A stretch of DNA of 64,000 nucleotides from Defluviitaleaceae bacterium (GCA_009779755.1 WRDO01000004.1:1-64000); one strand, 5' to 3'. Positions 7,627 through 17,522 are shown, counted from the stretch's first letter. The notes: generated by a model from the letters alone, not told the origin. A program made the numbers and translations.

Positions 7627-8130
7627 ATGGCACTCTACGAAGCATGGAAACGCGTATCGATCGACTCCCAAAACCAACCCGTGAAGCACATTTGGGACGA
7701 TTACATGGCCAAGGAAAAAGTCGTGTACGCCAACATCTTAAAAAAGAAAATTACCCGCATCGAAGGCACGGTGACGAAGCTGGCGGAGGAGTTCCGCATG
7801 TTGCCCATGCATGTCGCGGCTTTCCTCGACGGCATACATGAAGCGGTGGACGGCGTACCCGAACCGCTTGACGGCGTAACGGAGGAAACCGAAATCGCCT
7901 TTGACATCGATTTCGCCCGCTTGTACAAGCAAATGGTGGCGTACAAAGCCGAAGAATTGTACAACCTGCCCGAGTGGGAAACGATCTTCACCCCCGAAGA
8001 GCAACGCAGCCTCTACACCGAACAAAAAAAATCCCACACCGTCGTACGCAACGACCCCAAAATCGGGCGTAACGACCCCTGCTCATGCAACAGCGGTAAA
8101 AAGTATAAAAAGTGCTGCGGCGCGGTTTAA
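7627..8130 (+). CDS. SEC-C zinc-motif protein
   Basis: 167 residues from ATG 7627, with GGAGG eleven bases upstream; a TTG at 7609 is a poorer start. The last ~20 residues are a SEC-C motif ([19 protein letters not shown]), a small zinc knuckle with C-x-C-x8-C-C, known from SecA where it binds SecB and ribosomes. The rest is helical and not recognised. The stop overlaps the next ATG by one base, so it heads the rightward operon. Confidence 0.8.
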   Translation: MALYEAWKRVSIDSQNQPVKHIWDDYMAKEKVVYANILKKKITRIEGTVTKLAEEFRMLPMHVAAFLDGIHEAVDGVPEPLDGVTEETEIAFDIDFARLYKQMVAYKAEELYNLPEWETIFTPEEQRSLYTEQKKSHTVVRNDPKIGRNDPCSCNSGKKYKKCCGAV

Positions 8131-9224
8131 TGCGCGTCGTAACGCCCGATAACGCAGGAATGGACGAAGCCGCCCGGTTGTTAAAGACAGGCGGCTTAGT
8201 TGCGGTTCCCACCGAAACGGTGTACGGGTTGGCGGCGGACGCTTTTAACGCCGAAGCCGTCGCGAGGATTTACGCGACCAAAGGCAGGCCCGCCGATAAC
8301 CCGCTTATATTACACGTAGCGGACAAATCGGATTTGGACAAACTGACGGATCATCTGCCCGATTACGCGCGTACGCTGGCCGATCGGTTTTGGCCGGGTC
8401 CCCTGACGCTCGTCGTACGTAAAAAACCGGACATTCTCCCGTGGCTCGGCGGCCATCCCGGCAACACCGTCAAAACGGTGGGCGTCCGTATGCCCAACCA
8501 CCCCGTAACGTTGGCGATCATTAAACGATCGGGCTCCATCATCGCCGCACCCAGCGCAAACAAAGCCGGTACCCCCAGCCCGACCCAAGCCGAGCATATA
8601 ACCAACGATTATAAGGATACCGCCCAATCCCCCGACTTACTGGTGGACGGCGGTACGCTTGAAGTGGGCATCGAATCGACTGTGGTGGATGCGACGGGGG
8701 ACAAGCCCGTTATCCTGCGCCCGGGCGCGATAACGGAGGAAATGATTCGGGAAGCGGTTGGCGCGGCGGTGATCGGGAAAGCGGCGAATGCTGAAACCCC
8801 TCCCCTTTCGCCCGGCACAAAATACCGCCACTACGCGCCGCTGGCCCCCATGACGCTCCTTTCCGGCACGGCGGAAGCCGTCGCTTCCTTTATCACCACA
8901 CAGATCGTTTCCGAAGTGGACGCACACATCGGTGTGCTGGCTTCGCCGCGGGTATTGGCCTGTATCAATAAAAACTGGCCTGTGATGGCGGTGCAAAGCG
9001 ATTCTTCTTACACGCCCGTCGTTACGTTTTTACCTTTGGGTGACCCGCATAACCTGCCCGATATCGCAAGGAACCTGTTCGCCAACCTGCGCAGGTTCGA
9101 CGAAAAGGGCGTGGATATTATTTTGGCCGAAGCCTTACCCGCCGAAGGTTTGGGTGTTGCCATCATGGACAGGATGACGAAAGCTGCGGAAGGGCGTTTT
9201 ATTCGGTTGGGGGTGACGGGGTGA
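8130..9224 (+). CDS. Threonylcarbamoyl-AMP synthase, long Sua5 form
   Basis: 364 residues from ATG 8130 (TAATG coupling). It makes threonylcarbamoyl-AMP from threonine, bicarbonate and ATP for the t6A modification of tRNAs reading ANN codons. The YrdC domain occupies ~1-205: VPTETVYGLAADA, KGRPADNPLILHV, FWPGPLTLV, PSANKAGTPSPT, then the ESTVVD...ILRPGAI end. A C-terminal Sua5 domain follows (TKYRHYAP...). The order sua5, protein phosphatase, upp recalls the ywlC-ywlE-upp region of Bacillus. Confidence 0.93.
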   Translation: MRVVTPDNAGMDEAARLLKTGGLVAVPTETVYGLAADAFNAEAVARIYATKGRPADNPLILHVADKSDLDKLTDHLPDYARTLADRFWPGPLTLVVRKKPDILPWLGGHPGNTVKTVGVRMPNHPVTLAIIKRSGSIIAAPSANKAGTPSPTQAEHITNDYKDTAQSPDLLVDGGTLEVGIESTVVDATGDKPVILRPGAITEEMIREAVGAAVIGKAANAETPPLSPGTKYRHYAPLAPMTLLSGTAEAVASFITTQIVSEVDAHIGVLASPRVLACINKNWPVMAVQSDSSYTPVVTFLPLGDPHNLPDIARNLFANLRRFDEKGVDIILAEALPAEGLGVAIMDRMTKAAEGRFIRLGVTG

Positions 9225-9670
9225 TCCTGTTCGTATGCACGGGTAATACCTGCCGCAGCCCGATGGCGGCGGTGATGGCAAGCAAATTGCTGGTTGAAGC
9301 GGGGCTTGACTATACGGTACGGTCGGCGGGTGTCTCCGCTTCACCCGAATGCAAGGCCAGCGCCCACGCTGTAACCGTCATGCGCGAGGAAGGGTGCGAC
9401 TTGCTTTCCCACCGCTCGCAGCGAGTGACGGGTGAATTGGTTTCGCAAGCGGATTTGGTGTTGGCCATGACGTCGGGGCACCGCGCGGCGGTCGTTTCCG
9501 CTTATCCTTTCGCCGCCGATAAGACCTTTGTTTTATGCGAATACGCCGAAAGCGGGAATAACATCTCCGACCCCTTCGGCGGGGATTACGGGACGTACCG
9601 CGAATGCGCTTCCCAAATCAAAACCCAACTGGAACGATGCATCAAAAAAATAAAAGAGACGGGGTTATGA
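9221..9670 (+). CDS. Low-molecular-weight protein phosphatase (YwlE-like)
   Basis: 149 residues starting at GTG 9221 in a GTGA overlap with sua5. The N-terminus FVCTGNTCRSPMA carries the C-x5-R catalytic loop, and the general acid Asp is in ISDPFGGD. Family members remove phosphate from Tyr or, in Bacillus YwlE, from phospho-arginine. Cytoplasmic. Confidence 0.92.
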   Translation: MILFVCTGNTCRSPMAAVMASKLLVEAGLDYTVRSAGVSASPECKASAHAVTVMREEGCDLLSHRSQRVTGELVSQADLVLAMTSGHRAAVVSAYPFAADKTFVLCEYAESGNNISDPFGGDYGTYRECASQIKTQLERCIKKIKETGL

Positions 9671-9671
9671 A

Positions 9672-10325
9672 ATGGACAATCCGGAAAAGGTACTCGAACA
9701 ACGCCTGCACATCGCCAAGCATCCGCTGGTGAAGTCGAAGATCACTCTGCTGCGCCAAAAAGACACAGGTAACCGCGAATTCCGCGAGTTGGTGAGTGAA
9801 ATTACTTCACTCCTTACTTATATCGCCACACGGGACCTACCCGTCGTACCCATGCAAGTGGAAACGCCCGTAGGTATAGCCAACGGCTGGCAATGCGAGC
9901 AAAAATTCGGCATCGTACCGATATTACGCGCGGGGCTCGGCATGGTGGAAAGCATTTCCCGCTTGCTTCCCACGGCGAAGATCGGCCACATCGGCATATA
10001 CCGCAACCCCGACACGTTGGACCCGGTGGATTACTATTGCAAGCTGCCGCCCGAAATCGAGGAGCGCGAAATCCTGCTGGTGGACCCGATGGTCGCCACG
10101 GGTAATACCGCGAATAAAAGCATCGATTACCTCAAGAAAGCGGGGGCTACGCAAATCAAGCTCCTGTGCCTGGTCGCCGCGCCCGAAGGCGTTAAGAAGA
10201 TATTACGCAACCACCCCGATATCGATATCTATACCGCGGCTTACGACGACGCTCCCCTTAACGACCACGGATACATCGTTCCGGGCTTGGGCGACGCGGG
10301 GGACCGTATCTTCGGCACGCGTTAA
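9672..10325 (+). CDS. upp: Uracil phosphoribosyltransferase
   Basis: 217 residues, family length about 210. It converts uracil and PRPP to UMP in pyrimidine salvage. Visible are the N-terminal HPLVKSKITLLRQKDTG, RAGLGM, the PRPP loop LLVDPMVATGNTA and the uracil-binding end YIVPGLGDAGDRIFGT. It starts one base after the phosphatase stop. Confidence 0.95.
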   Translation: MDNPEKVLEQRLHIAKHPLVKSKITLLRQKDTGNREFRELVSEITSLLTYIATRDLPVVPMQVETPVGIANGWQCEQKFGIVPILRAGLGMVESISRLLPTAKIGHIGIYRNPDTLDPVDYYCKLPPEIEEREILLVDPMVATGNTANKSIDYLKKAGATQIKLLCLVAAPEGVKKILRNHPDIDIYTAAYDDAPLNDHGYIVPGLGDAGDRIFGTR

Positions 10326-11306
10326 ATGTACCGCATTATCGTAAACCCCATCGCGGGGCGCGGACGCACACCCGAACGCTTGCGGTTGTTGACGGGCGAA
10401 TTCGATCGGATGGGTATCGCATACGATGTTTATACGACCCAATGCGTTATGGACGGCCAAACAAAAGCGCGTGAAATCTGCGAAACGACCCCCGATTGCC
10501 CCGGTATTATCGGCCTGGGCGGCGACGGTACGCTGCAGGAAATCGCGGACGGTATGTTCGCGGCGTTTAACGCAAAGGATTCACCCACGCAAAGGATACC
10601 CGTACCCTTGGGCGTATTCCCCGCGGGCAGCGGCAACGATTTCGTTATGTCTCTGTTAAACGGGAAGCCGAACGCGTTAAAACGGTATAAAAAGAACCGC
10701 ATTCCCGACGCCGCTCGTGTTTTCGCGCAGTCGATAAAAGAAAACCGTACGCGCACCGTTGACCTCATCACCGCCAACGGCGCGGCATACATGAACATAG
10801 GTAATTTGGGGCTGGATGCCCGCATCGTAAAAAACGCGTTCGCGCTGAAGGAACGTTGGGGGCGCTACGCATACGTGGCGGCGGTCTATAAAAGCATCGC
10901 GCGCCATTCCAACGTCCCCCTTACCATCGAAGTCAACGGCGAAAAGATCGACGACACGTTTACGCTTGTGGCGATATGCAACGGGCAATATTACGGCGGG
11001 GGTCTGCATATCTCGCCGATGGCGAAGATCGACGACGGCAAGATCACCCTATGCCTCGTGCGCGGCATGAGCCGCCCCAAGACGATGCTTATCTTCCCGT
11101 CCCTGATGATTGAGAAACACACGCACTTAAAAGCTGTCAGCTTTATGGAATGCGAGGAGGTAAGGATCACGTTGGGCGAACACGCCCTCCCCGGTGAAAC
11201 ACTTTGCCTCGACGGCAACCTGTACCCGTTGACGTGTGCGGGCCAAAACCCCGGGCAGACCTTCCTCTTTAAGATTCACCCGCAGGTTTTGGACGTTTTC
11301 GTATGA
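10326..11306 (+). CDS. Diacylglycerol kinase family lipid kinase
   Basis: 326 residues, directly after the upp stop. IVNPIAGRG, GGDGTLQEIADG (nucleotide loop) and PAGSGNDF are the YegS/DgkB/BmrU motifs, with a beta-sandwich C-terminal part. It phosphorylates diacylglycerol or a related lipid at the inner face of the membrane. Whether it is the essential DgkB cannot be told. Confidence 0.9.
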   Translation: MYRIIVNPIAGRGRTPERLRLLTGEFDRMGIAYDVYTTQCVMDGQTKAREICETTPDCPGIIGLGGDGTLQEIADGMFAAFNAKDSPTQRIPVPLGVFPAGSGNDFVMSLLNGKPNALKRYKKNRIPDAARVFAQSIKENRTRTVDLITANGAAYMNIGNLGLDARIVKNAFALKERWGRYAYVAAVYKSIARHSNVPLTIEVNGEKIDDTFTLVAICNGQYYGGGLHISPMAKIDDGKITLCLVRGMSRPKTMLIFPSLMIEKHTHLKAVSFMECEEVRITLGEHALPGETLCLDGNLYPLTCAGQNPGQTFLFKIHPQVLDVFV

Positions 11307-11935
11307 GCCAAAAGCATTACTTCATCGAAAACCCCGACCTGCCCGTTGACGAACGCGTATTGGAAATTAGTTTATTCGGCCATGACTTCCGCTTTACCAC
11401 GACCACCGGATTGTTTTCCTATGAAAGGATCGACGACGCCTCCCGCTTGTTGTTGGAAGTGATCCGATCCGCGTTGCCTCCCTTATCGGGTACATTGTTG
11501 GACTTGGGCTGCGGGTACGGGTTGTTGGGCATCGTTTTGGCCAAGGCGCACTCGGTCGGGTTACGGCTTACGATGTCGGACGTGAACCGCATCGCCTGTA
11601 CATACGCCGCAAGGAACGCGACCGCAAACGGCGTAACGGCGACAACGGTATGCTCCGACGGTTTTTCGGATATTAACGGCTGCTTCGACCACATCCTGTT
11701 AAACCCGCCGATACACGCGGGCAAGGAAACCATGTACCGCTTATACGCGGAATCCGCCACCCACCTTAACCCCGACGGTGCGCTCCACGTAGTAATACAA
11801 AAAAAACACGGCGCCGAAACCGCGGCCCGATTCCTGCGGCAGCACTTTACGGACGTACAAATTCCGCACAAACGCAAGGGCTTTTATGTTTTGCGTTGCG
11901 CTTTACAGGACGTGACCTTTGCGTTACCGTTATGA
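11303..11935 (+). CDS. RsmC-type class I methyltransferase
   Basis: 210 residues in ATGA overlap with the kinase. It has LLDLGCGYGLLGIVLA (SAM motif I), the acidic end of motif II (MSDVN) and NPPIHAGKE (motif IV, NPPx of N2-guanine/amine methyltransferases), as in small 16S rRNA methyltransferases and YbxB-like proteins. It probably methylates a guanine N2 in rRNA. Confidence 0.85.
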   Translation: MSQKHYFIENPDLPVDERVLEISLFGHDFRFTTTTGLFSYERIDDASRLLLEVIRSALPPLSGTLLDLGCGYGLLGIVLAKAHSVGLRLTMSDVNRIACTYAARNATANGVTATTVCSDGFSDINGCFDHILLNPPIHAGKETMYRLYAESATHLNPDGALHVVIQKKHGAETAARFLRQHFTDVQIPHKRKGFYVLRCALQDVTFALPL

Positions 11936-12605
11936 ACATAAGTATTTGATCAACCCGCAAACCGCCGCCGTCCTGCGCGGCCGTACCGTCGGTATCATGC
12001 GTCCCGACGAGTACGCGGACGAAAACGGCGGCTATACCGTCAACAATGTCTATTTGGACGACCGCTACGATACCTTTTACCAAGCCAAGCAGCTCGGCCA
12101 TTACAGCCGCGACAAGTACCGTCTTCGGTACTACAACGGCGATCTGTCATTTATTCGCTTGGAACGTAAGCATAAGGACAGTATGCTGAATTATAAGGAC
12201 ACGCTTCCGATTACATCCGCCCAATTTGAGCGGATGTCAAGCGGCGACTTCGAATTCATCCTTACCGAAAAAGCCCCCCTGTGGCAAAGGCTCGCCACGA
12301 TCTACCGTTTGCGCGGTTTGCGCCCCACGGCAGCCTTCACGTATCGGCGCGAAACGCTGACCTATAAACCGGGCAACGTACGCTTCACCTTCGACGGCCA
12401 CCCCAAACCTTTCCACAATTCACCCCCGGTCGATGGCAACCGGCAAGCCTACCCTTTATTGTTGGAGGTTAAATACACCGGTTTCCTCCCCGAAACCATA
12501 CGGCGTCTGCTTAACGGCTTACCGCTGGTGCATACCGAAATGTCGAAATACGCCATCGCCCGCGAACGGAATTATTGTCACACATTTAACCCCCCCGTCA
12601 TATGA
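11919..12605 (+). CDS. VTC-domain polyphosphate polymerase
   Basis: 228 residues. The start is TTG 11919: the next ATG at 11932 is out of frame, and the conserved Y-E-H-K-Y-L motif begins only four residues in. Also visible are VNNVYLDD, DKYRLRYYNG, FIRLERKHK, LEVKYTGFLP and the late SKY. VTC domains line a tunnel of basic residues and join ATP gamma-phosphates into polyphosphate. Bacterial copies often sit with a membrane partner, which is absent here. It overlaps the methyltransferase gene by 17 bases and ends the operon. Confidence 0.85.
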   Translation: MRYRYEHKYLINPQTAAVLRGRTVGIMRPDEYADENGGYTVNNVYLDDRYDTFYQAKQLGHYSRDKYRLRYYNGDLSFIRLERKHKDSMLNYKDTLPITSAQFERMSSGDFEFILTEKAPLWQRLATIYRLRGLRPTAAFTYRRETLTYKPGNVRFTFDGHPKPFHNSPPVDGNRQAYPLLLEVKYTGFLPETIRRLLNGLPLVHTEMSKYAIARERNYCHTFNPPVI

Positions 12606-12787
12606 TAAAAAAGGACGTGGGAAGCGTCCCCCGAAGCCCAATTCATCTCCCCCTACGGCAGAGTCACCTTTCGCAGCCCAAAAAGGAGGAAACCATAAGG
12701 CGGCATTTTATTTAAGCGAAAGGCCACCATACCGGGCGTACATAGAAGGCACGAAAGCAAACAACAAACAACATCCGTTCCATCAAA

Positions 12788-12814
12788 AAGGCCCCGTTCC
12801 ATTCGCGGGGCCTT
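12788..12814. terminator. GC-rich hairpin after the VTC gene
   Basis: AAGGCCCCG, 9-base loop, CGGGGCCTT. The A-run to its left gives a T-run on the minus strand; on the plus strand the T-run comes about 10 bases later. It probably ends the sua5-VTC operon. Confidence 0.65.
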
Positions 12815-12830
12815 ATGCATGGCATTTTTT

Positions 12831-12839
12831 TGGTATAAT
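12831..12839 (+). promoter_or_regulatory. Extended -10 promoter of deoC
   Basis: TGGTATAAT, 34 bp before the deoC ATG; no good -35 box. Confidence 0.55.
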
Positions 12840-12872
12840 ACCCAATAAAAACATAAGTTAGGAGCGTTCGCC

Positions 12873-13541
12873 ATGACCACCAAGGAAATCCTGTCCCACG
12901 TAGACCATACATTGCTGGGCGTAATAGCCACAACGCAGGATTATTTGAAGCTCTGCGACGAAGGTATGGCTTTTGGTGTCGCGTCGGTATGCGTGCCGCC
13001 TTCACGGGTTGGGTTATGCGTCAACCATCTCGCGGGTAAGTTAGCCGTGTGTACGGTCGTCGGCTTCCCCAACGGCTACGCCGACACCGAAACAAAGGCT
13101 TACGAAGCCGCCGCCGCCATCCGCGCGGGCGCGACCGAGATCGATATGGTCATCGACATCGGCAAGGCAAAGGAACACGACTACGAATCCATTTTGGCGG
13201 ACATAAAAAACGTACGCGCCGCCACGGGCACGCACATCCTAAAGGTCATCATCGAAACCGCTCTGCTCACACGGGAGGAAAAAATCGCCTTGTGTAAGGT
13301 TGTGGGCGATTCGGGCGCGGATTACATCAAGACATCCACGGGCTTTGCGTCAAGCGGCGCAACCTTCGAGGACGTTGCCCTTCTGCGCGAACATTCCCCC
13401 AACCATATAAAGGTAAAAGCCGCCGGAGGTATATCATCGCTGGAGGACGCATCGCTTTTTATCAAACTCGGCGCCGATCGGCTGGGTACGAGCCGAATCG
13501 TGAAAATTGTGCAGGGAATGAATGAAGGCAGCGGGTATTAA
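12873..13541 (+). CDS. deoC: Deoxyribose-phosphate aldolase
   Basis: 222 residues, usual length. It splits 2-deoxyribose 5-phosphate to glyceraldehyde 3-phosphate and acetaldehyde. Motifs: DHTLLG, VCTVVGFPNG, EIDMVIDIG, the ILKVIIETALL segment with the Schiff-base-network lysine, DYIKTSTGF and VKAAGGI (catalytic Lys in the KA-AGGI motif), ending LGTS. Ribosome site TAGGAG. It is a single gene; its stop is one base from the convergent EnvC-like stop. Confidence 0.95.
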   Translation: MTTKEILSHVDHTLLGVIATTQDYLKLCDEGMAFGVASVCVPPSRVGLCVNHLAGKLAVCTVVGFPNGYADTETKAYEAAAAIRAGATEIDMVIDIGKAKEHDYESILADIKNVRAATGTHILKVIIETALLTREEKIALCKVVGDSGADYIKTSTGFASSGATFEDVALLREHSPNHIKVKAAGGISSLEDASLFIKLGADRLGTSRIVKIVQGMNEGSGY

Positions 13542-13542
13542 C

Positions 13543-14745
13543 TTACCTCGGTAAATATCCTATGGGGTTAACGTGATTGCCGTTGCGCCGTACCTCGAAG
13601 TGCAAATGGGGTCCGGTGGAATTACCCGTGGAGCCGACGAACCCGATCACCTGTCCGGCGTGTACCTCTTGCCCTTCCGTTACCAGCAGGCGCGACAGAT
13701 GGGCATATCGTGTTTCATAATTGTTGGCGTGTTGTAACATGATCACCGTACCGTAACCGCCGTTCCATCCGGTAGCGGCACTGATAACGTACCCGTGCTG
13801 TACGGCAACAACCTCCGCACCCATGATACCGGTCCCGTGTATATCAATCCCCGTGTGGAACTGGATTTGCCTGCGGTTAAAGGGGTTGGGGCGGTTGCCG
13901 TACCCGCTGGAAATACTCCAAAACCCCGGTACCGGCCATAACATCGAACCGCCGGTCAAACGGGCGGCGCGCTCCGCCGCTTCCCGCTGTCTGCGTTCTG
14001 CTTCTGCAGCGGCGATACGCTCTTCCTCACGTGCGATTTGCTGAGCGACCGTACGCACTTGGGCTTGGTCGGCCGCCAGCATTTCTTCAAAGGTTTGGCG
14101 GTTAATCATCAGTGCGCCATGCCGTTCCTGCCATTGCTCCATCAAGAGTTCCAATTCGGCGGCGGTGCGTTCCAATTCAACCATCAATGATTTTAACGTA
14201 TTGGCCAGCCGAGCCGCATCCTCCACGATTACCAGATAACGTTCGTTCGCCTCTTCCAAGCGTTGGAGCATTCGTTGGTCCTGCCGAGTGATTTGCGTCA
14301 TCCATTCCATACGCAGCATAAAATCACGCACGCTTGTGGACTGCACGAGTACGTCCAAAAGGTTCGGTTGCCCGTGCTCGTGCAACGCGCGCAAACGGTC
14401 GTGTACGATAAGCTCCTGCGTATCGCGGTAGGTACGGGCGCTTTCCAATTCAAGGATGGATTGTTCGTACCGTTCCTCCACGATGGCGATATCCCCATCC
14501 AAGATGAGCATATCTTCCAGCAATTGCATCATTTCTTCGTCGATGCGGTCCATTTCCCGATCGGCCTCGTTGATTTGGCGGTTGGTGTCGGCGATGTTCC
14601 TTCTCGCTTCGTTGATATTACGTTGCAAGTAAGCGTGGTTGTTGCGCAACTCCTGCAGGTTCACCTGTGCTATGATCGAAAGCACAGGGACAAATATCGC
14701 CGCAATCATTGTAACCAATATTATTTTCTTAAATATATCCCGCAT
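13543..14745 (-). CDS. EnvC-like M23 murein hydrolase (activator) with coiled coil
   Basis: 400 residues: one N-terminal membrane/signal segment, a long coiled coil (~25-250), and a C-terminal LytM/M23 domain. The zinc ligands are visible in FHTGIDI and GPHLHFEVR with YAHLS between, so the domain may be active, unlike E. coli EnvC. It lies 13 bases after ftsX in the same direction. FtsEX is known to control such coiled-coil hydrolases from inside the cell, so these three likely form one cell-wall-cutting complex at division or sporulation. Confidence 0.9.
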   Translation of the reverse strand: MRDIFKKIILVTMIAAIFVPVLSIIAQVNLQELRNNHAYLQRNINEARRNIADTNRQINEADREMDRIDEEMMQLLEDMLILDGDIAIVEERYEQSILELESARTYRDTQELIVHDRLRALHEHGQPNLLDVLVQSTSVRDFMLRMEWMTQITRQDQRMLQRLEEANERYLVIVEDAARLANTLKSLMVELERTAAELELLMEQWQERHGALMINRQTFEEMLAADQAQVRTVAQQIAREEERIAAAEAERRQREAAERAARLTGGSMLWPVPGFWSISSGYGNRPNPFNRRQIQFHTGIDIHGTGIMGAEVVAVQHGYVISAATGWNGGYGTVIMLQHANNYETRYAHLSRLLVTEGQEVHAGQVIGFVGSTGNSTGPHLHFEVRRNGNHVNPIGYLPR

Positions 14746-14758
14746 ATGTACCCCCCGT

Positions 14759-15652
14759 TTAAACCTTTAAATACCTGCGCACCGAAGCAAACGAACCGAT
14801 AAGCCCGATTATACTACCCAACCCGACGGCGAGGGGTATCACGTACATGAATATATCCTCGCCCGGCATAAACTCGATAAAGTTGAGCCACGGTATGCCC
14901 GCGATGGCCTCCACCACACGTTCGTACCCAAAGCGGCACAATACCGCCGGTATCACCCCGCCGAAGAACCCGATGAGCAAGCCCTCGATAACAAACGGCC
15001 ACCGGATAAACCAATCCGTCGCGCCCACATACTTCATGATACCGATTTCCACCTGCCGCGTGGATACGGTGATGCGGATCGTGTTCATGATCAATACGAT
15101 CGATATCATCGCCAGTATCAAAATTAATATCAGCGACGTCACCCGCACGATGTCCCTTACGGTGGTCATGATCTCCGCCGCTTCGCTGAAGTCGCCGATA
15201 TTGGCGATTTCGGGCATTTCCGCCAAGGCGTTTTTTACTTCGTCGTGGTAGCGCAAGTCCCTCAATTCGATGATAAAGGAATGCCGCAGCGGATTGCTGT
15301 ACCGCAGGCTGTCAAAGCCCGCTACCCCGCCGGGCATACTGATGATCAAATCCTCCAAGGCGTCGTCCCGATGGATAAATTCGGTGCTCCTTACCTGCGG
15401 CAGCGATACGATACGCTGGTGCAGGGGGGTCATTTCCGCCGCGGGTAAGTCCTCGTCGATAAAGACCATGATGCTCAGGTTGTCTTCCAATTGGGACAAA
15501 AAAAATTCGATGTTCGCCGCAAGCAGGTAGAACAACGACACGATAAATATACAGCTCGCCACGGTTAGGATCGACGCGAAGCTCATCAAACGATTAACGA
15601 TCAGGGAACGGAACGCTTCCTTTACATAGTGGCGGATGGTCCTAGGCTTCAT
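14759..15652 (-). CDS. ftsX: Cell division protein FtsX
   Basis: 297 residues with four membrane segments and the outside loop between the first and second, typical of FtsX. N-terminus [20 protein letters not shown], middle [11 protein letters not shown], and the [19 protein letters not shown] coupling region, all family features. It works with FtsE and passes its signal through the membrane to a peptidoglycan hydrolase. It overlaps ftsE by 11 bases. Confidence 0.95.
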   Translation of the reverse strand: MKPRTIRHYVKEAFRSLIVNRLMSFASILTVASCIFIVSLFYLLAANIEFFLSQLEDNLSIMVFIDEDLPAAEMTPLHQRIVSLPQVRSTEFIHRDDALEDLIISMPGGVAGFDSLRYSNPLRHSFIIELRDLRYHDEVKNALAEMPEIANIGDFSEAAEIMTTVRDIVRVTSLILILILAMISIVLIMNTIRITVSTRQVEIGIMKYVGATDWFIRWPFVIEGLLIGFFGGVIPAVLCRFGYERVVEAIAGIPWLNFIEFMPGEDIFMYVIPLAVGLGSIIGLIGSFASVRRYLKV

Positions 15653-16325
15653 CGATATATCCGCCTTCCGCGTCGCGTACCAATTGGCCGTTGGATAACG
15701 CGATCACGCGCTTTTGCATTGCGTCCACGATGTCGTGCGCATGGGTGGCCATGACGATGGTCGTACCCAAGTCGTTGATATCCTCCAGCAGGGTCATGAT
15801 TTCCCACGCGGTGTCGGGGTCGAGGTTACCCGTAGGTTCGTCCGCCACCAAAAGCGGTGGGCGGTTTACGATGGCACGCGCCAAGGCTGTGCGCTGCTGT
15901 TCGCCGCCGGAAAGCTGGTTGGGATAGGACTTCGCCTTCTTGGAAAGCCCGACAAGGTTAAGCACTTGCGGTACGGCGCGGCGGATTTCCCGCGGGGTGG
16001 CTTCCACGATTTTCATGGCGAAGGCGACGTTTTCGTAAACGGTTTTGTTCTTTAACAACCGGAAATCTTGGAAAACGACCCCCATCAAACGTCGGTAATA
16101 CGGCAGGTGGCGGCGCTTGATGCGGCTTATGTCCTGTTCATCTACGTATATACGACCGGAAGTCAGCTCCGTTTCCTTCAGCAAAAGGCGCACCAGCGAC
16201 GTTTTACCCGACCCGCTGGAACCCACCACGAACACGAATTCCCCGCGTTCGATGCTCAGGTTTAGATTCAGCAAACCCTTTTCGCCGTTTTCATACACCT
16301 TGGTCGCGTTTACGAAATCGATCAT
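15642..16325 (-). CDS. ftsE: Cell division ATP-binding protein FtsE
   Basis: 227 residues. Walker [11 protein letters not shown]-loop VFQDFRLL, signature LSGGEQQR, Walker [13 protein letters not shown] and the H-loop MATHAHDI. The FRLL after the Q-loop is typical of FtsE. It binds ATP and drives FtsX. Confidence 0.96.
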   Translation of the reverse strand: MIDFVNATKVYENGEKGLLNLNLSIERGEFVFVVGSSGSGKTSLVRLLLKETELTSGRIYVDEQDISRIKRRHLPYYRRLMGVVFQDFRLLKNKTVYENVAFAMKIVEATPREIRRAVPQVLNLVGLSKKAKSYPNQLSGGEQQRTALARAIVNRPPLLVADEPTGNLDPDTAWEIMTLLEDINDLGTTIVMATHAHDIVDAMQKRVIALSNGQLVRDAEGGYIDEA

Positions 16326-16326
16326 G

Positions 16327-17418
16327 CTAAAATTGCTGCCCTTCCCGGTATTGCATGTATTTGTTGACCATGAGCGTGATCTTAAACGTGATCGCGTCCG
16401 AAAACTTGCGCAGATCCAACCGCGTCAGTTTTTGCAACTTATCCAAGCGGTACACGAGCGTATTACGGTGGATATAAAGCTCCCTCGCCGTTTCCGATAC
16501 GTTCAAGTCATTCTCGAAGAACTTCGTAACGGTAGTAAACATCTCTTCGTCGATATCGTCAATGGAAAAGCCTTGCAGCATCTCATTGATGAAGATGCGG
16601 CACAACGGCAGCGGAAGTTGGTAAATCAATCGGCCGATGCCCAAATGCTCATAATTAACGATTTGCTTGTCGGCCTCGAATATTTTGCCCACTTCCTGCG
16701 CGAGACGCGCCTCTTTAAAAGAAGACGAAACATTCTTCAGGTCGGTTACGACCGCGCCGATGGAAACGAATACCTTCGTCATGTTTTCGGTGGTGAGCGT
16801 GTCCACGACGTTCTTTGCGATCCTTTCGATTTCGGCCGTGGAGTCGCGTTCGGAAAGTTCCTTTACGAGGATAATGCTGTTTTCGTCCACGGCGGTGACG
16901 AAGTCCTTGTGCTTGTCGGGGAAGATGCCGCGTACGATTTCGACCGCGCCCATATCGGTATCAATCGCCGTGTGAATCAAATAGACAACCCGGCGTACGG
17001 TGTTCTCCAGCCTCAGCTTCTTCGCGCGGCTGTAGATATCCACCAACAACAGGTTGTCCAACAGTAGGTTCTTGATAAAGTTGTCCCGGTCAAAACGTTC
17101 CTTATAAGCCAGCATCAGGCTTTGTATATGGAAGGCGGCCACCTTACCCATTCGGTAGGTATCCTCGTCCTCCCCGTGTATGAGCACCACGTATTCCGTA
17201 ATGCCGTTGTCGATCACCTTGAAATATTGGTTGCTTTGTATCAGCTGGTTCTCCGCGGGTGAATTGATAAAGCTGTCCACCAGCGGCGCGAGCCCTTGGT
17301 GCATGTTTATCTCCGTGCTGGCGGCCACCTTGCCTTCCCGGTCGGTTACGGTGATATCCTTACGGGTGATTTGCTTTAGGCCGTCCACCGCACCTTGCAA
17401 AATCTGGTTGGTAATCAT
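16327..17418 (-). CDS. CdaR/PucR-type transcription regulator
   Basis: 363 residues from ATG 17418 with GGAGGGG six bases upstream; the longer frame from 17463 covers the promoter. The N-terminal ~135 residues match the sugar-diacid-recognition domain of CdaR (QILQGAVDGL...GKVAAST). The C-terminus is the PucR helix-turn-helix: LNVSETARELYIHRNTLVYRLDKL. It sits one base upstream of ftsE and probably shares its transcript; its ligand is unknown. Confidence 0.87.
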   Translation of the reverse strand: MITNQILQGAVDGLKQITRKDITVTDREGKVAASTEINMHQGLAPLVDSFINSPAENQLIQSNQYFKVIDNGITEYVVLIHGEDEDTYRMGKVAAFHIQSLMLAYKERFDRDNFIKNLLLDNLLLVDIYSRAKKLRLENTVRRVVYLIHTAIDTDMGAVEIVRGIFPDKHKDFVTAVDENSIILVKELSERDSTAEIERIAKNVVDTLTTENMTKVFVSIGAVVTDLKNVSSSFKEARLAQEVGKIFEADKQIVNYEHLGIGRLIYQLPLPLCRIFINEMLQGFSIDDIDEEMFTTVTKFFENDLNVSETARELYIHRNTLVYRLDKLQKLTRLDLRKFSDAITFKITLMVNKYMQYREGQQF

Positions 17419-17453
17419 ACTAACCCCTCCACGTATTCGCCATAATCCCCGCC

Positions 17454-17462
17454 ATTCTAACA
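17454..17462 (-). promoter_or_regulatory. Extended -10 promoter before the CdaR-type gene
   Basis: TGTTAGAAT on the minus strand, 36 bp before ATG 17418. The -35 is weak. Confidence 0.4.
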
Positions 17463-17522
17463 CTGTGTACGGGTTATTACCAGTTTTTTATGCGTAGGGG
17501 TTTTTTAGTTTCATTTATTCGT

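Larger units (their letters stand above)
12606..12872. other. Intergenic region with two hairpins and a possible repeat relic
   Basis: Besides the terminator at 12788-12814, an inverted repeat GGACG/CGTCC at 12613-12630 is preceded by six A, so it would act as a terminator on the minus strand, where no gene needs one. The stretch of about 12650-12730 contains AAAAAGGAGGAAACCATAAG, which recalls dispersed short repeats of Clostridia, but I see no second copy in the window. Confidence 0.4.

Noticed and set aside
12606-12872. Possible small gene or IS relic after the VTC gene
   Set aside because: No terminal repeats, no transposase similarity and no second copy in the window.
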